Notes: generated from the sequence alone by a model not told the origin. DNA of 64,000 bases from 66-474 sp036759545 (GCA_036759545.1 DAIOUL010000002.1:27630-91629), one strand, 5' to 3'; positions 24,210-34,399 are shown, counted from the stretch's first letter. Made by a program: numbers and translations.

Positions 24210-26627
24210 ATGTTTGCGCCCAGACAAGGCCTCGCCAATGCGGCAAGGCCACTGACCGACTTCATCCCGTATTCCGCGCACGTCTCCGCATTCAACGTGC
24301 GAACCGTCGCAGGCGATACGCTCACGACGATCAGGATCGCCGGCGTCGCGCATGAAGCCGCGGATGACGAGGACATTCAGGCTTGGCACGACGCACTCAC
24401 GGGGTTGCTTCGCAACATCGCAAGCGACGATGTTGCGCTGTGGCTGCATACGGTCCGCGAAGCCGCTGCCGAATATCCGGCAGGCACCTTCGAGAACGAC
24501 TTCGCCGGGCGGTTGAATGAGCGCTATCGCGCGAGTCTCTCCGGCGTACAGCTCATGGCCAATGCGCACTATTTGACCTTGCTGGTACGCGGCAAGTCGC
24601 GCGGCCGGAAGCTGCTCGACTTCGGCACCAAGAAGACCACCGTCGGCGTGCTCGAATCCATCGCCGAGGCATCAGCGCGTCTCGACGAGCTGGCCGAAAT
24701 GGTGCTCTCAGGTTTAAGCCGTTATGCACCACGTCGGCTTGCGACCTATACGCGCAATGGCATTGTGTACTCCGAAACGCTGGAGTTCTTCTCGTACCTC
24801 GTGAATGGCGAATGGCAGCGCATCGCGGTCCCGAAAGGCTGTGCCGCATTTGGAATGGCCAGCTCGCGCGTCTCTTTCGGCGTCGATCAGTTTGAAATCC
24901 GCAGCGCAACCGACAGCCGAATCGGCGCGATGCTCTCTGCGAGCGCCTACCAGATCGAACGGACCGAACCCGGTCACCTGAATGTATTGCTGACGCTGCC
25001 GTTCCCGTTCGTACTCACGCAGTCGTTTGCGATCTTCGGACGTACCAAGGCGATGGCCGCGCTGCAGAAGCAGCAGCGGCTGCTGATCAACGCCGAGGAC
25101 GTCTCCCAATCGCAAATTGCCGACATCGGTACCGCCCTGGATGATCTCGCCAGCAACCGCGTGGTGTTTGGCGAACATCACTTGAGTCTGCAGATCCTGG
25201 CCGGCACACAACGCGAGCTGATCGAGCGCCTGTCGGATGCCAAGGCGGCGCTTTCCGAGTGCGGCTTCGCGACCGTGCGCGAGGACGAATGCGTCGAAGC
25301 TGCTTATTTCGCGCAGTTGCCGGGCAACTTCACGATGCGCCCGCGCCCCGCTCCCATCTCCAGCAGCAACATCGTCGGGTTTACCGGCTTCCACAACTAT
25401 CCCACCGGACGTCGAGAAGGCAATCAGTGGGGGCCGGCCGTCACCCTGCTGAAGACGGCGTCCGGCACGCCGTTCTACTTCAATTTCCATCTACCGCCGA
25501 GTTCGAAGCGCAGCATCGACGAAGCTGACATCGACGAGCGCGTCCCCGGACACACCCTGCTGCTTGGACCCACCGGCGCCGGCAAGACGGTCATCCAGAC
25601 CTTCATGCTGTCGCAGTGCGAGAAATACCGCCCGACCGTATTCACCTTCGACAAGGATCGCGGTCAGGAAATCTTCGTGCGCGCCCTAGGCGGGCAGTAT
25701 TTCACTTTAAGAAACGGCGTACCGACCGGCTTCAACCCCTGCGCACTGCCGGACACGCCCGGCAACCGCTCGTTCCTGATGCAGCTCGTCAAACGTTGCA
25801 TCGCCGGCGAAGATCCTCGGTTTCAGTTCTCGCCTTCGCGCGAGCGGGAAATCCACGAGGCGGTGAATGGCCTCTACATGATGCCGTTCGCCTCACGCCG
25901 CTTCTCGGCACTCAAGGAGTTCTTTGATCCTACCGATCCGAACGGCAACGCTGCGCGCTTCCGTAAGTGGTGCGCGGGCGGATCGCTCGGCTGGCTACTC
26001 GACAACGAAGTGGACACGCTGAACCTGGCCACCGGACGACACTTCGGCTTCGACGTGACGGAATTTCTTGACAACGACGAAACCCGCACCGTGACCGTCA
26101 TGTACCTGTTCCATCGAATGGAGCAGCTGATCGATGGCCGCCGCTTCATCCTCAATATGGACGAGTTCTGGAAGATGCTGCTTGATCCAGTATTCGAGGG
26201 CAAAGCCCTCGATGCGGTCAAGACCTATCGCAAGCGCAACGCTCTGGCGATCTTCGGCACCCAGAGTCCTTCGGATGTACTTCGCTCGCGGATCAGTCGC
26301 CAACTGATCGAGCAGTGCGTGACGCAAGTGTATCTGCCAAACCCGAAAGCCGCCCGCGAAGACTACATCGACGGATTCAAATTGACCGAACGGGAATACG
26401 ACATCGTCCGCAAGGACCTAGTCGAACAGAACCTCCGCGGCTTTCTCTTCAAGCAAGGCTCCAACTCCACCGTCTGCGAATTGAACCTGCGTGGCTTCGA
26501 GCCCGAACTGGCGGTGCTTTCGGGTACGGCAGCGTCGGTGGAACTCGCCACGCGGGCCATCGCACAAGCGGGCAACGATCCGAACCTTTGGCTGCCCGTC
26601 TTCGAACAAATGAGGAGAGCGCAATGA
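24210..26627 (+). CDS. virB4: VirB4-family T4SS ATPase
   Basis: The 805-residue protein has the CagE/TrbE/VirB4 N-terminal region and a C-terminal RecA-like motor. Walker A is GPTGAGKT (453-460) and Walker B is FILNMDEFWK with D651 and E652. Late motifs FGTQSPSD and QVYLPNP also fit. It powers pilus assembly and substrate transfer at the inner membrane. Full length for the family; no damage seen. Its stop overlaps the virB5 ATG as ATGA. Confidence 0.96.
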   Translation: MFAPRQGLANAARPLTDFIPYSAHVSAFNVRTVAGDTLTTIRIAGVAHEAADDEDIQAWHDALTGLLRNIASDDVALWLHTVREAAAEYPAGTFENDFAGRLNERYRASLSGVQLMANAHYLTLLVRGKSRGRKLLDFGTKKTTVGVLESIAEASARLDELAEMVLSGLSRYAPRRLATYTRNGIVYSETLEFFSYLVNGEWQRIAVPKGCAAFGMASSRVSFGVDQFEIRSATDSRIGAMLSASAYQIERTEPGHLNVLLTLPFPFVLTQSFAIFGRTKAMAALQKQQRLLINAEDVSQSQIADIGTALDDLASNRVVFGEHHLSLQILAGTQRELIERLSDAKAALSECGFATVREDECVEAAYFAQLPGNFTMRPRPAPISSSNIVGFTGFHNYPTGRREGNQWGPAVTLLKTASGTPFYFNFHLPPSSKRSIDEADIDERVPGHTLLLGPTGAGKTVIQTFMLSQCEKYRPTVFTFDKDRGQEIFVRALGGQYFTLRNGVPTGFNPCALPDTPGNRSFLMQLVKRCIAGEDPRFQFSPSREREIHEAVNGLYMMPFASRRFSALKEFFDPTDPNGNAARFRKWCAGGSLGWLLDNEVDTLNLATGRHFGFDVTEFLDNDETRTVTVMYLFHRMEQLIDGRRFILNMDEFWKMLLDPVFEGKALDAVKTYRKRNALAIFGTQSPSDVLRSRISRQLIEQCVTQVYLPNPKAAREDYIDGFKLTEREYDIVRKDLVEQNLRGFLFKQGSNSTVCELNLRGFEPELAVLSGTAASVELATRAIAQAGNDPNLWLPVFEQMRRAQ

Positions 26628-27316
26628 AACGCACGATCTTGGCGATGACACTTGGTTTCGCGCTGGCCGGCGGTATCGCGGCCGCGATCACGCCGCCGAT
26701 TACGTACGCACAGGAAATCGTAATCGATCCGGCCAATCTGCAAGAAGCCATCGCGCAGTACATGGAGATGATCCAGCAACTGGAGCAATTGAAGGCCCAG
26801 CTTGATCAGGCCAAGCAGCAGTACGCCTCGCTCACCGGCAACCGCGGATTGGGTTTGATCGATCCGGAAGATTACAACGCCAACATTCCGACAAACTGGC
26901 ACGAAACGCTGGCGGCGATGCAGAACGGCGGACAGGTGGGTGCATTGGCAAACCAGATCAGGAATGAGGCCTCCGAACTCAGCCAGCCGCAGTTTGCCGG
27001 TGTGGATTCAGGCGTGACGCAATTGCTGGGCACGCACATGGACAACGCCGCGACCCAGCAGGCCTACAACGCCCAGGTGCTCGATGACAGTTCGCAACGC
27101 TTCCAGCGGCTGAATGAACTGATGGCGCAGATCGACAGCACCACGGACATGAAGTCGATCGCCGAGTTGCAGGCACGCATTGAGATCGAGAACGGAATGC
27201 TCATCAACCAACTGCTGCGGCTGCAGGCGGCGAACCAGCTCATGCAGCAGAACAAGGAAGTCCAGCAGCAGCACGAAACCCAGGACGACTACAAGCTGAC
27301 CGCCGCGAAGTATTGA
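26624..27316 (+). CDS. virB5: VirB5-family minor pilin / pilus tip protein
   Basis: The 230-residue protein has a signal peptide (MKRTILAMTLGFALAGGIAAAITPPITYAQ) and then long helices rich in Gln and Glu (LQEAIAQYMEMIQQLEQLKAQLDQAKQQYASLTGNRGLG), the usual VirB5/TrbJ arrangement including the SLTGNRGLG turn. It is secreted to the pilus tip. Overlaps virB4 by 4 bp; the eexN-like gene follows. Confidence 0.9.
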   Translation: MKRTILAMTLGFALAGGIAAAITPPITYAQEIVIDPANLQEAIAQYMEMIQQLEQLKAQLDQAKQQYASLTGNRGLGLIDPEDYNANIPTNWHETLAAMQNGGQVGALANQIRNEASELSQPQFAGVDSGVTQLLGTHMDNAATQQAYNAQVLDDSSQRFQRLNELMAQIDSTTDMKSIAELQARIEIENGMLINQLLRLQAANQLMQQNKEVQQQHETQDDYKLTAAKY

Positions 27317-27330
27317 TTGGAGAACTTCTG

Positions 27331-27609
27331 ATGAAACGAATTCCGATGCCGCTCTTCCTTGCTGCCGCGATGGTGGCACTTTCCGCCTGTTCGCACTCCG
27401 CCGATCCGGTACCCGACTATCACACGCTGCTGGGCAAGCAAAATCAAGCAAAGCGCGACGCTGCTTTCGCAAAGTGCAACGAATCTCCAACCCAAGCAGA
27501 CCGCATCAACAATCCATGGTGCGGCGTCGCAGAAAAAGCCGAGACCTGCCAAGAAGCCATGGACGCTTACGACGGAAAGCCACCCGCTTCTTCTTGTCCC
27601 AAGAAATGA
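27331..27609 (+). CDS. eexN: EexN-like entry-exclusion lipoprotein
   Basis: The 92-residue protein has a lipoprotein signal with lipobox LSAC (Cys20). The mature part has four further cysteines in the order CNESP, NPWCGVAEKA, CQEAMD and SCPKK, the spacing typical of EexN proteins encoded between virB5 and virB6. Such lipoproteins reduce redundant uptake of the same element by a cell that already carries it. ATG 27331 has GGAG upstream. Confidence 0.75.
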   Translation: MKRIPMPLFLAAAMVALSACSHSADPVPDYHTLLGKQNQAKRDAAFAKCNESPTQADRINNPWCGVAEKAETCQEAMDAYDGKPPASSCPKK

Positions 27610-27627
27610 CCAGACGGACGATTCAAC

Positions 27628-28698
27628 TTGGCTAACACCCGCATTGCTCACTGGCTGCTCGATTCGATCGTCACCACGACGACGAACTACGTCAACTCCG
27701 CCTCCACAACGATGGTCGCCCTCATCGGCGGCGCGGCGACCGCGTTGCTCACCATCTATGTGCTGTTGTGGGCCGCGGGGCTCGCGAGCGGGCGAATCAG
27801 CGAGCCGTTCACCGATGGCGCGAAACGCGTCATCCGTATCGTCGTCATCGTCGCTTTCGCCTTGACGGCCGGCTTCTATCAAGCCCAGGTCGCGCAGTTC
27901 TTTCTCCAGACGCCCAGCGCCCTTGCAGCCGATCTGGTCGCGCCGGGTTCGAACTCGGGAAGCTCGCCTACGACAATCGCCGATGTCCTCGATGACGCGG
28001 AGAACCAGGGAATCGAGATTGGCGACAAAGCCTGGTCTCGTGGAAAGTCGGAAGGTGGGGTAAGCGGCTTGGGAGGCATTGGTTTCTATTTTCTGGCGCT
28101 AGTGATCTGGCTTTCGGTCACGGTCATCGTCGCGCTCGCGTGCGGGATCATTTTCATGGCCTTCATCTCCACTGCGTTGCTTCTGGCGATTGGTCCGCTT
28201 TTCATTCTGCTGGCCATCTTCCGTGCCACTCAGCGCTTTTTCGAAGCCTGGCTCGGTCAGGTCGTCAATTTCGCCATCCTGTTTCTTCTGGTCGCCTGCG
28301 CGATCAGTTTGTGCTTCCACTTCTTGAGCGATTACCTGACGCAAATCAACACCGACCAGTGGGACGAGCTGGTCATCGACACCTTGAAAGTCTTCGGCGC
28401 GACGCTGGCCACGCTCGCCGTCCTGTTCCAGACACGCGCGATCGCCTCGGCCTTGGGCGGCGGATTGGCGCTGCAGACCCAAGGCATGTTCGGACGCTTG
28501 GTGGAAATCGGCGTGCTCGGCATCGGTGTCAGCCGTGCGATCGGTACCGGCCATTCCCATAAGGGCTGGTCACGCGACCGCGCCGAACGCGGATTGCCGA
28601 TGACTCCGAGTGAACATCTGTCCCGGCACCTGCGCAGCCAAAACGCCTTGGGGCTCGTGAGGCGCACTTGGCAGGTCCGCGGCCGAAACGCCGTCTAA
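27628..28698 (+). CDS. virB6: VirB6-family polytopic membrane protein
   Basis: The 356-residue protein contains a TrbL/VirB6 domain with about six hydrophobic segments: AATALLTIYVLLWAAGLASG, VIRIVVIVAFALTAGFY, FYFLALVIWLSVTVIVALACGIIFMAF, ALLLAIGPLFILLAIF, FAILFLLVACAISLCFHF and a late one. It forms part of the inner-membrane channel. The start is TTG 27628, since no ATG lies before the conserved region; the ribosome binding site is weak. Confidence 0.9.
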   Translation: MANTRIAHWLLDSIVTTTTNYVNSASTTMVALIGGAATALLTIYVLLWAAGLASGRISEPFTDGAKRVIRIVVIVAFALTAGFYQAQVAQFFLQTPSALAADLVAPGSNSGSSPTTIADVLDDAENQGIEIGDKAWSRGKSEGGVSGLGGIGFYFLALVIWLSVTVIVALACGIIFMAFISTALLLAIGPLFILLAIFRATQRFFEAWLGQVVNFAILFLLVACAISLCFHFLSDYLTQINTDQWDELVIDTLKVFGATLATLAVLFQTRAIASALGGGLALQTQGMFGRLVEIGVLGIGVSRAIGTGHSHKGWSRDRAERGLPMTPSEHLSRHLRSQNALGLVRRTWQVRGRNAV

Positions 28699-28712
28699 CC
28701 AAAGGAACCGAT

Positions 28713-28874
28713 ATGCATCGACTTGCACCGCTATTGCGGGGAGCCTTGGCTATGGGCGCTCTGCTTTTATTGACCGCCTGCGCTTCCACACCGGCCAAGC
28801 CGCCGGAGTGCCACGGCGCCTACACGCCGATAAACACCCCCGACCACTACCCCGCCACGGAGAAGAAATCGTGA
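28713..28874 (+). CDS. virB7: VirB7-like small lipoprotein
   Basis: This 53-residue protein has a lipoprotein signal with lipobox LTAC (Cys23) and a short mature part, ASTPAKPPECHGAYTPINTP. Its place between virB6 and virB8 and its size match VirB7, which pairs with VirB9 at the outer membrane. AAAGGA precedes the ATG. Its TGA overlaps the virB8 ATG by one base. Confidence 0.75.
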   Translation: MHRLAPLLRGALAMGALLLLTACASTPAKPPECHGAYTPINTPDHYPATEKKS

Positions 28875-29557
28875 TGAACGATTCTGCGGAAACGTTGGCC
28901 TTTCTGGATGCTGCCAAGGCTTGGGAAACCGATCAAATCGTCCGCGTGCAACGATCAGAAAGACGCGCTTGGATCTTCGCGAGCCTCGGGATGGCGACCG
29001 CGCTCGCCGCGGTCATTGCACTTGCCCTGCTGACGCCGCTCAAAACGGTAGAACCTTTCGTGGTGCGTGTGGACAAGAACACCGGCGCGACCGACATCGT
29101 GACGCGCCTGACCGATCAGAAAGAAACCTACAACGAAGCGATCGACAAGTATTTTCTCAGCCGTTACGTGATCTACCGCAACTCCTACTCGAATGCGATG
29201 GCCTACCCGGACTACGAAGCGGTCACAATCATGTCGTCAGCACAGGTAGCCGATTCCTACTTCGAGCAGATCAAACCAAACAATCCGCATTCCCCAACCG
29301 CCGTCTATGGGAAAGATGGTCAGGTCGATGTGTCGGTCAATGCCATCGCATTTCTGGGCAAAGGCGTGGCGCAGGTGCGGTTCACGCGAACCGAATACCT
29401 ACCCAATGCGCAGGGCCAAACCACGCGCTGGATCGCAACGATCACTTACCGCTATCTGAATCCGCCGACCACGGAGAGGGCCCGGCTGGTTGATCCGATC
29501 GGTTTTCAAGTCAGCGATTACCGCTTCGATCCGGAAACAGCTCCGACGGGAGGCTGA
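28874..29557 (+). CDS. virB8: VirB8-family T4SS assembly protein
   Basis: The 227-residue protein has a cytoplasmic tail, one membrane anchor at about 34-54 (FASLGMATALAAVIALALL) and a periplasmic NTF2-like VirB8 domain (VEPFVVRVDKNTGATDIV, KYFLSRYVIYRNSYSNAMAY, GVAQVRFTRTE, ATITYRYLNPP). It is a nucleation factor of the translocation channel. An in-frame GTG three bases upstream is possible. Confidence 0.94.
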   Translation: MNDSAETLAFLDAAKAWETDQIVRVQRSERRAWIFASLGMATALAAVIALALLTPLKTVEPFVVRVDKNTGATDIVTRLTDQKETYNEAIDKYFLSRYVIYRNSYSNAMAYPDYEAVTIMSSAQVADSYFEQIKPNNPHSPTAVYGKDGQVDVSVNAIAFLGKGVAQVRFTRTEYLPNAQGQTTRWIATITYRYLNPPTTERARLVDPIGFQVSDYRFDPETAPTGG

Positions 29558-29559
29558 CC

Positions 29560-30432
29560 ATGCGCATACTTTTCGTTGCCCTACTTCTGATCCCGATGCT
29601 CGCTTTCGGAGAAACCATCCCCAAAGGCGGGCCGGTCGATGCCCGCATCAAGACCGTGGTCTACAACGCTTCGGATGTGGTCAAGATCGTCGGTCACTAT
29701 GGTTACTCGACCGACATCGAATTCGCCCCTGACGAGCAGGTGCAAAGCATTGCACTCGGCGACTCCCTGGCATGGGAGGTTGCCCCATCGGGATCGCACC
29801 TGTTCGTGAAGCCACGTGAAGACAATGCAGTCACCAATGCGACCGTGGTGACCAATCGGCGCGTGTACCAGTTTTCACTCGATGCGCGGCATGCCGCCGG
29901 TCTCACGGGCGCCCACAGTGCGGGCATGTTCTTCGAGGTGCGTTTCAGCTATCCGCAGGATGAGGCAGCTCTCGCACACGCGCAGCGTACAGAAGCAGAC
30001 CGCGCACTACTGGCGGCGGAACTCGATGCTCCGCCCAAACCCATCAACTGGAACTACTACGCATGTGGCGAACGCGCGCTATGGCCGTCCGAAGTCTACG
30101 ACGATGGCCGATTCACCTACTTGCGTTTTCCAAACGCGCAGGAGATCCCAGGCGTCTTCATCATCAACGCGGACCACACCGAAAGCCTGGTCAACGGCGA
30201 AATGCGAGGCGACCAGTACGTGGTGCAAGCGACCACACGCAAGCTGATTCTGCGCCGCGGCCAATCCGTTGCCTGCATCGAAAACCGCAGCTACAACCCG
30301 CGGGGTGTCGCGACACCCACCGATACGACCAGTCCGGAGGTGCGACGCACGATCCGTGCGCAACGATCGCCGGCGGATGTAGGCCCCGCGCAAAGCACGA
30401 CGTCTGAATCGTCGCAAGGAAACTCCCAATGA
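29560..30432 (+). CDS. virB9: VirB9-family outer-membrane complex protein
   Basis: The 290-residue protein has a signal peptide ending near LAFGE and the VirB9/CagX blocks (VYNASDVVKIVGHYGYSTDIEFAPDE, SIALGDSLAWEVAPSGSHLFVKPRE, NWNYYACG, FTYLRFPNAQEIPGVFIIN, ACIENRSYNPRG). It forms the outer-membrane core with VirB7 and VirB10. Starts 2 bp after virB8 and overlaps virB10 by 4 bp. Confidence 0.95.
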   Translation: MRILFVALLLIPMLAFGETIPKGGPVDARIKTVVYNASDVVKIVGHYGYSTDIEFAPDEQVQSIALGDSLAWEVAPSGSHLFVKPREDNAVTNATVVTNRRVYQFSLDARHAAGLTGAHSAGMFFEVRFSYPQDEAALAHAQRTEADRALLAAELDAPPKPINWNYYACGERALWPSEVYDDGRFTYLRFPNAQEIPGVFIINADHTESLVNGEMRGDQYVVQATTRKLILRRGQSVACIENRSYNPRGVATPTDTTSPEVRRTIRAQRSPADVGPAQSTTSESSQGNSQ

Positions 30433-31556
30433 ATGTGTCCCCCGCAGATGAACCCGCAGCGCGTGGCATTCCGCAGGTGGGCCGGCCGCGCAAAGGCAGC
30501 AAATGGCTCATGCTGGTCGTGGTGGCGCTCGGCATCGTACTCGTCATTGCACTTGGCGTTCGAGCGATGCTCGGTGCACTGACGAGCCGCAACCAAACCT
30601 CGCACGTTGCAACCCTTGCGCCCACTCTGCCCGACCTGACGCGCAGTGCCTTCGACAAGCAGACCGCGCCGCCTCCGCCGCCCACGATGCCGTCCTCTCC
30701 GATCGTCGGCGGACAAGCTCCAGCGCCACAAACGCCTGAGCAAAAAGCTGCTGCCGATCTCGCTGAACGCCGCAAACGGGCGCCGCTGCTTGTGCTCGGC
30801 GGCAGCGCCCCGACCAATCAAACGGACAGTTCGTCCGCAGCGCCTTCGACTTTTCCGGGTCTACCTTCGCTCGCGCAAGCGCATGCCGCGAACACGAATG
30901 AGCCCTCGCAAAGTACCCTTTCGAGTGCATTGAGTGCCACGCGCACGACCGAAGTCAGCGCCTCGCTGCTCCGCGATCCAAACATGACCCTGACTGAAGG
31001 CATGTTTCTCGACTGCATCCTGCAGACCGCCTTGTCCAGCGAAGTGCCGGGCATGACGAGCTGCGTGCTCTCGCGCGATGTTTACTCGACCAACGGCAAG
31101 GTGCTGCTGCTGGAGCGGGGTTCGCGTCTGGTGGGCCAGTACCAGTCTGCGCAGCTACGTCAGGGCCAAAGCCGGATTTTCGTGCTGTGGACGCGTGTCG
31201 AAACGCCCGACGGCGTCATCATCGATCTGGATTCGCCCGGAACCGACGCACTTGGCCGCTCGGGCCTTACCGGTAAGCTCGACACTCATTTCTCTGCGCG
31301 GTTCGGCTCCGCGCTGCTGCTCTCGGTCGTCGATGATCTGGCATCGGCCGCCGTGCAAAACGGCAATGGCTCGAACAACAACAGCCTGACCTTCACCAAT
31401 ACCACGAATTCGGCCAACGACGCGGCAGCAATCGCCGTCGAAAACACCATCAACATTCCGCCGACGCTCACCTTGGCGCAAGGTTCGCACATCAACATCT
31501 TTGTCGCGCGCGATCTGTACTTTGGAAACGTGTATGGACTCGCCGCTGCCCGTTGA
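30429..31556 (+). CDS. virB10: VirB10-family envelope-spanning T4SS protein
   Basis: The 375-residue protein has a short cytoplasmic part, a membrane anchor at about 25-47, a Pro-rich periplasmic linker (PPPPPTMPSSPIVGG) and the C-terminal TrbI/VirB10 domain (LTEGMFLDCILQTALSSEVPGMTSCVLSRDVYS, GSRLVGQYQ, ARFGSALLLS, GSHINIFVARDLYF). It spans both membranes and senses ATP hydrolysis by the motors. Its end overlaps the virB11 start by 23 bp. Confidence 0.95.
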   Translation: MNVSPADEPAARGIPQVGRPRKGSKWLMLVVVALGIVLVIALGVRAMLGALTSRNQTSHVATLAPTLPDLTRSAFDKQTAPPPPPTMPSSPIVGGQAPAPQTPEQKAAADLAERRKRAPLLVLGGSAPTNQTDSSSAAPSTFPGLPSLAQAHAANTNEPSQSTLSSALSATRTTEVSASLLRDPNMTLTEGMFLDCILQTALSSEVPGMTSCVLSRDVYSTNGKVLLLERGSRLVGQYQSAQLRQGQSRIFVLWTRVETPDGVIIDLDSPGTDALGRSGLTGKLDTHFSARFGSALLLSVVDDLASAAVQNGNGSNNNSLTFTNTTNSANDAAAIAVENTINIPPTLTLAQGSHINIFVARDLYFGNVYGLAAAR

Positions 31557-32586
31557 ATTCTCCGAAAACTCAGGTTCAACACTCGGTGCATCCACCGCGG
31601 TCGAGACGTTCCTGGCGCCGCTGCGACGACTGCTCGCCGGGAACGTGACCGAGGTCGTGATCAACCGTCCCGGTGAAGCATGGACGGAAGATCGCGAAGG
31701 TTGGCGCCGACACGCAATCCCTGCTCTGACCTACGAGCACCTGCGCACCTTCGCGACCTTGATCGCCAATTCCACCCAACAGACGATCCAGGAAAGTGCG
31801 CCGCTCATATCCGCATCGCTCCCCACTGGCGAACGTGTGCAGGCGATCGTGCCTCCGGCGGTGCCGGCCGGGACGGTGAGCTTCACTATTCGCAAGCCCT
31901 CGCCTTTGCGTCTCACGCTTGATGACTATGAAGCGGCCGATGCATTCGATGGCGTAACCATCGGAGAGGATCCGTCCGAGCGGCTGGAAGAAAAGCTCAG
32001 TGGACTACTCGCCGCGCATCGCATCCGCGAGTTCCTTGAACGCGCCGTACGTACCAAACAGAACATCGTGATTTCCGGCGCGACCGGCTCCGGTAAGACC
32101 ACGGCGATGAAGGCGCTGGTTGACCTGATTCCGGCAAGCGAACGGCTGATCACCATCGAAGACACCCCGGAGCTCGATGTCCTCAAGCAACCCAATCACG
32201 TCCGGTTGTTCTATTCCAAAGATGGACAAGGCGTGTCCAAGGCCACGCCTAAGATGCTGCTGGAAGCATGCCTGCGCATGAAACCTGATCGCATCCTGCT
32301 GGCCGAGCTGCGCTCGGATGAGGCCTTTTACTTTATCCGCAACATCAATTCGGGCCATCCGGGTTCGATCACCTCGGTCCACGCGACCTCGCCACGCCTG
32401 GCCATCGAACAGCTGATGCTGTTGGTGAAAGAGTCCGCGGGCGGCGCACACCTCTCGCGCGAGGACATCAAACAACTGCTGTTCATGCTCGTCGATGTCG
32501 TGATCCAGTTTTCCGTTGTCGACAAAGTTCGCCGCGTCACCGGTATCTACTATGACCCGCAGCGCAAGCGCACCCTTCTGGGTTAG
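31534..32586 (+). CDS. virB11: VirB11-family T4SS ATPase
   Basis: The 350-residue hexameric ATPase has Walker A GATGSGKT at 182-189, the Asp-box ITIEDTPEL, the LLEACLRMKPDRILLAELR block with the Walker B glutamate, and the His box NSGHPGSITSVHA. It switches the machine between pilus building and DNA transfer. ATG 31534 (MDSPLPVEF) gives a normal N-terminus; the frame remains open to 31501. It overlaps virD4 by 35 bp. Confidence 0.95.
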   Translation: MDSPLPVEFSENSGSTLGASTAVETFLAPLRRLLAGNVTEVVINRPGEAWTEDREGWRRHAIPALTYEHLRTFATLIANSTQQTIQESAPLISASLPTGERVQAIVPPAVPAGTVSFTIRKPSPLRLTLDDYEAADAFDGVTIGEDPSERLEEKLSGLLAAHRIREFLERAVRTKQNIVISGATGSGKTTAMKALVDLIPASERLITIEDTPELDVLKQPNHVRLFYSKDGQGVSKATPKMLLEACLRMKPDRILLAELRSDEAFYFIRNINSGHPGSITSVHATSPRLAIEQLMLLVKESAGGAHLSREDIKQLLFMLVDVVIQFSVVDKVRRVTGIYYDPQRKRTLLG

Positions 32587-34399
32587 GGCATTCCTGATCG
32601 CCATGCTGGCGCTGGCCGCAGTGCCTGCGTGGCTGTGGCTGGCCGGCCATGTGTTCGTGTGGCTGGAATTCCGCGGGCACGATCAACCGATCGTGCACCT
32701 GATGACTTGGCCTGCGTATTTCCATCATTACAGAGTTGTCGCCGGTGTCAGGCGTCTTCTGATCCTAAGCGGAGGCGCGGCGAGTGTGGTCGTGCTTGCC
32801 CCGATGGCACTGCTCTTTGTGAAGCCGAAGCGTCCGCTGCACGGCGAAGCAAGATTCGCAAAGTCATTCGAAGTCCGCAAAGCCAGGCTCTTCGAATCAA
32901 CGGACGATGGAATCATCATCGGCCGATTGGGCCGCAAATTCCTGACCGCCGGTCTTGCGAAGTATCCGCACGTGATGCTCGCCGCGCCCACGGGTGCGGG
33001 CAAAGGTGTGGGCGTCGTGATTCCGAATCTTCTCAACTGGAACCACTCGGTGATCGTCCTGGACATCAAGAAGGAGAACTGGGAAATCACCGCCGGTTTC
33101 CGTGCGGCGCACGGGCACGACGTTTTCCTGTTCGATCCCGCCTCGCCACAACGCCTGACGCATCGCTGGAATCCGCTCGCCTATGTACGGGAAGACCCCG
33201 CACTGCGTGTGGACGACATCCAGAAGATCGCTCACATTCTCTTCCCCGACATCGCCGGTACTGATCCCATCTGGACGGCTTCATGCCGCTCATTGTTCCT
33301 CGGTTTGGTGCTCTATCTGCTGGAGACACCGGGCAAACCGGTCACGCTGGGCCAAGTCGCACGCGAATCCTTCGCCGGCAACGATCAGCGATTTGCCAAG
33401 CTGATCGAAACGCGACAAGCGGAGGGCAAGCCGTACAGCACCTCCTGCGCGCACGCATTGCTGGACTATGTGCACACCTCCGACAACACCCGCACGTCGA
33501 TCCGCAAGACCTTTACGTCACGATTCGAGTTGTTCCTGAACCCGATCATCGATGCGGCTACGGCGGCGAATGACTTCGATCTGGAAGCGCTGCGTCGCCG
33601 GCGCATCAGCATTTATCTCGGTATCACGCCGGACAACCTTGGCCGTCTTGCACCTCTCCTGAATCTCTTCTTCCAGCAGGTCGTGGACCTCAACACGCGC
33701 GAGCTGCCGGAGCACAATCCTGCACTGCGGTATCAGTGTCTGCTGTTGCTGGACGAATTTCGTTCACTCGGCAAGATGCCCTTGCTGGTCGAAGCCGCGG
33801 CGTTCCTGCGCGGCTACGGCGTGCGGCTGTTGCCGATCTTTCAATCGCCGAGCCAGATTCGGGAACTCTATGGCGAGGAGGCTGCCAAAGCCTTCTTCCA
33901 TAATCATCCGCTCCGCATTGCCTACACACCGCCGGATATGGCCACTGCTTCGGAACTCAGCCGCGAGTTGGGCACGTACACTTACAAGGCGACCTCCACT
34001 TCGCGACCTTCGGCCTTCTCCAAGGGCTCGCGCTCCATGAGCGAATCGGATCACGCGCGCTCACTTCTGCTGCCGCAGGAAGTCAAGGAACTCGGCGATA
34101 CTGAAGCGCTGATCCTGGCCAAGGGCTGCAAAACCATTCGTGCCGACAAGATTTGCTGGTATCGTGATCCGGCTTTCAAGGACCGTCCGCTGCCCGCCCC
34201 GCAACTCGCACCGATGCCTTTGACGGTCCATGCGCTCGAGCCAGACCATTTCCAATCGAACAACGGAGGATCGGAAAACGAACGCTCGCTGTCGGATTTC
34301 AACCTCGACTTGTCCGACGTGCAGATCCCCACCGGGGAAATTACAGAAGCCGAGGCCGAAGCGCTGGCGGATCAGCTCTACGCCGCCATGACGCGTTAA
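32552..34399 (+). CDS. virD4: VirD4/TraG-family type IV coupling protein
   Basis: The 615-residue protein has two N-terminal membrane segments, Walker A APTGAGKG (145-152), the Walker B stretch LLLLDEFRSLG with D401, and the C-terminal motif IFQSPSQIRELYG. It recruits the relaxase-DNA complex and feeds it to the channel. The start ATG 32552 lies inside the end of virB11. The full length argues for a functional protein. Confidence 0.95.
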   Translation: MTRSASAPFWVRAFLIAMLALAAVPAWLWLAGHVFVWLEFRGHDQPIVHLMTWPAYFHHYRVVAGVRRLLILSGGAASVVVLAPMALLFVKPKRPLHGEARFAKSFEVRKARLFESTDDGIIIGRLGRKFLTAGLAKYPHVMLAAPTGAGKGVGVVIPNLLNWNHSVIVLDIKKENWEITAGFRAAHGHDVFLFDPASPQRLTHRWNPLAYVREDPALRVDDIQKIAHILFPDIAGTDPIWTASCRSLFLGLVLYLLETPGKPVTLGQVARESFAGNDQRFAKLIETRQAEGKPYSTSCAHALLDYVHTSDNTRTSIRKTFTSRFELFLNPIIDAATAANDFDLEALRRRRISIYLGITPDNLGRLAPLLNLFFQQVVDLNTRELPEHNPALRYQCLLLLDEFRSLGKMPLLVEAAAFLRGYGVRLLPIFQSPSQIRELYGEEAAKAFFHNHPLRIAYTPPDMATASELSRELGTYTYKATSTSRPSAFSKGSRSMSESDHARSLLLPQEVKELGDTEALILAKGCKTIRADKICWYRDPAFKDRPLPAPQLAPMPLTVHALEPDHFQSNNGGSENERSLSDFNLDLSDVQIPTGEITEAEAEALADQLYAAMTR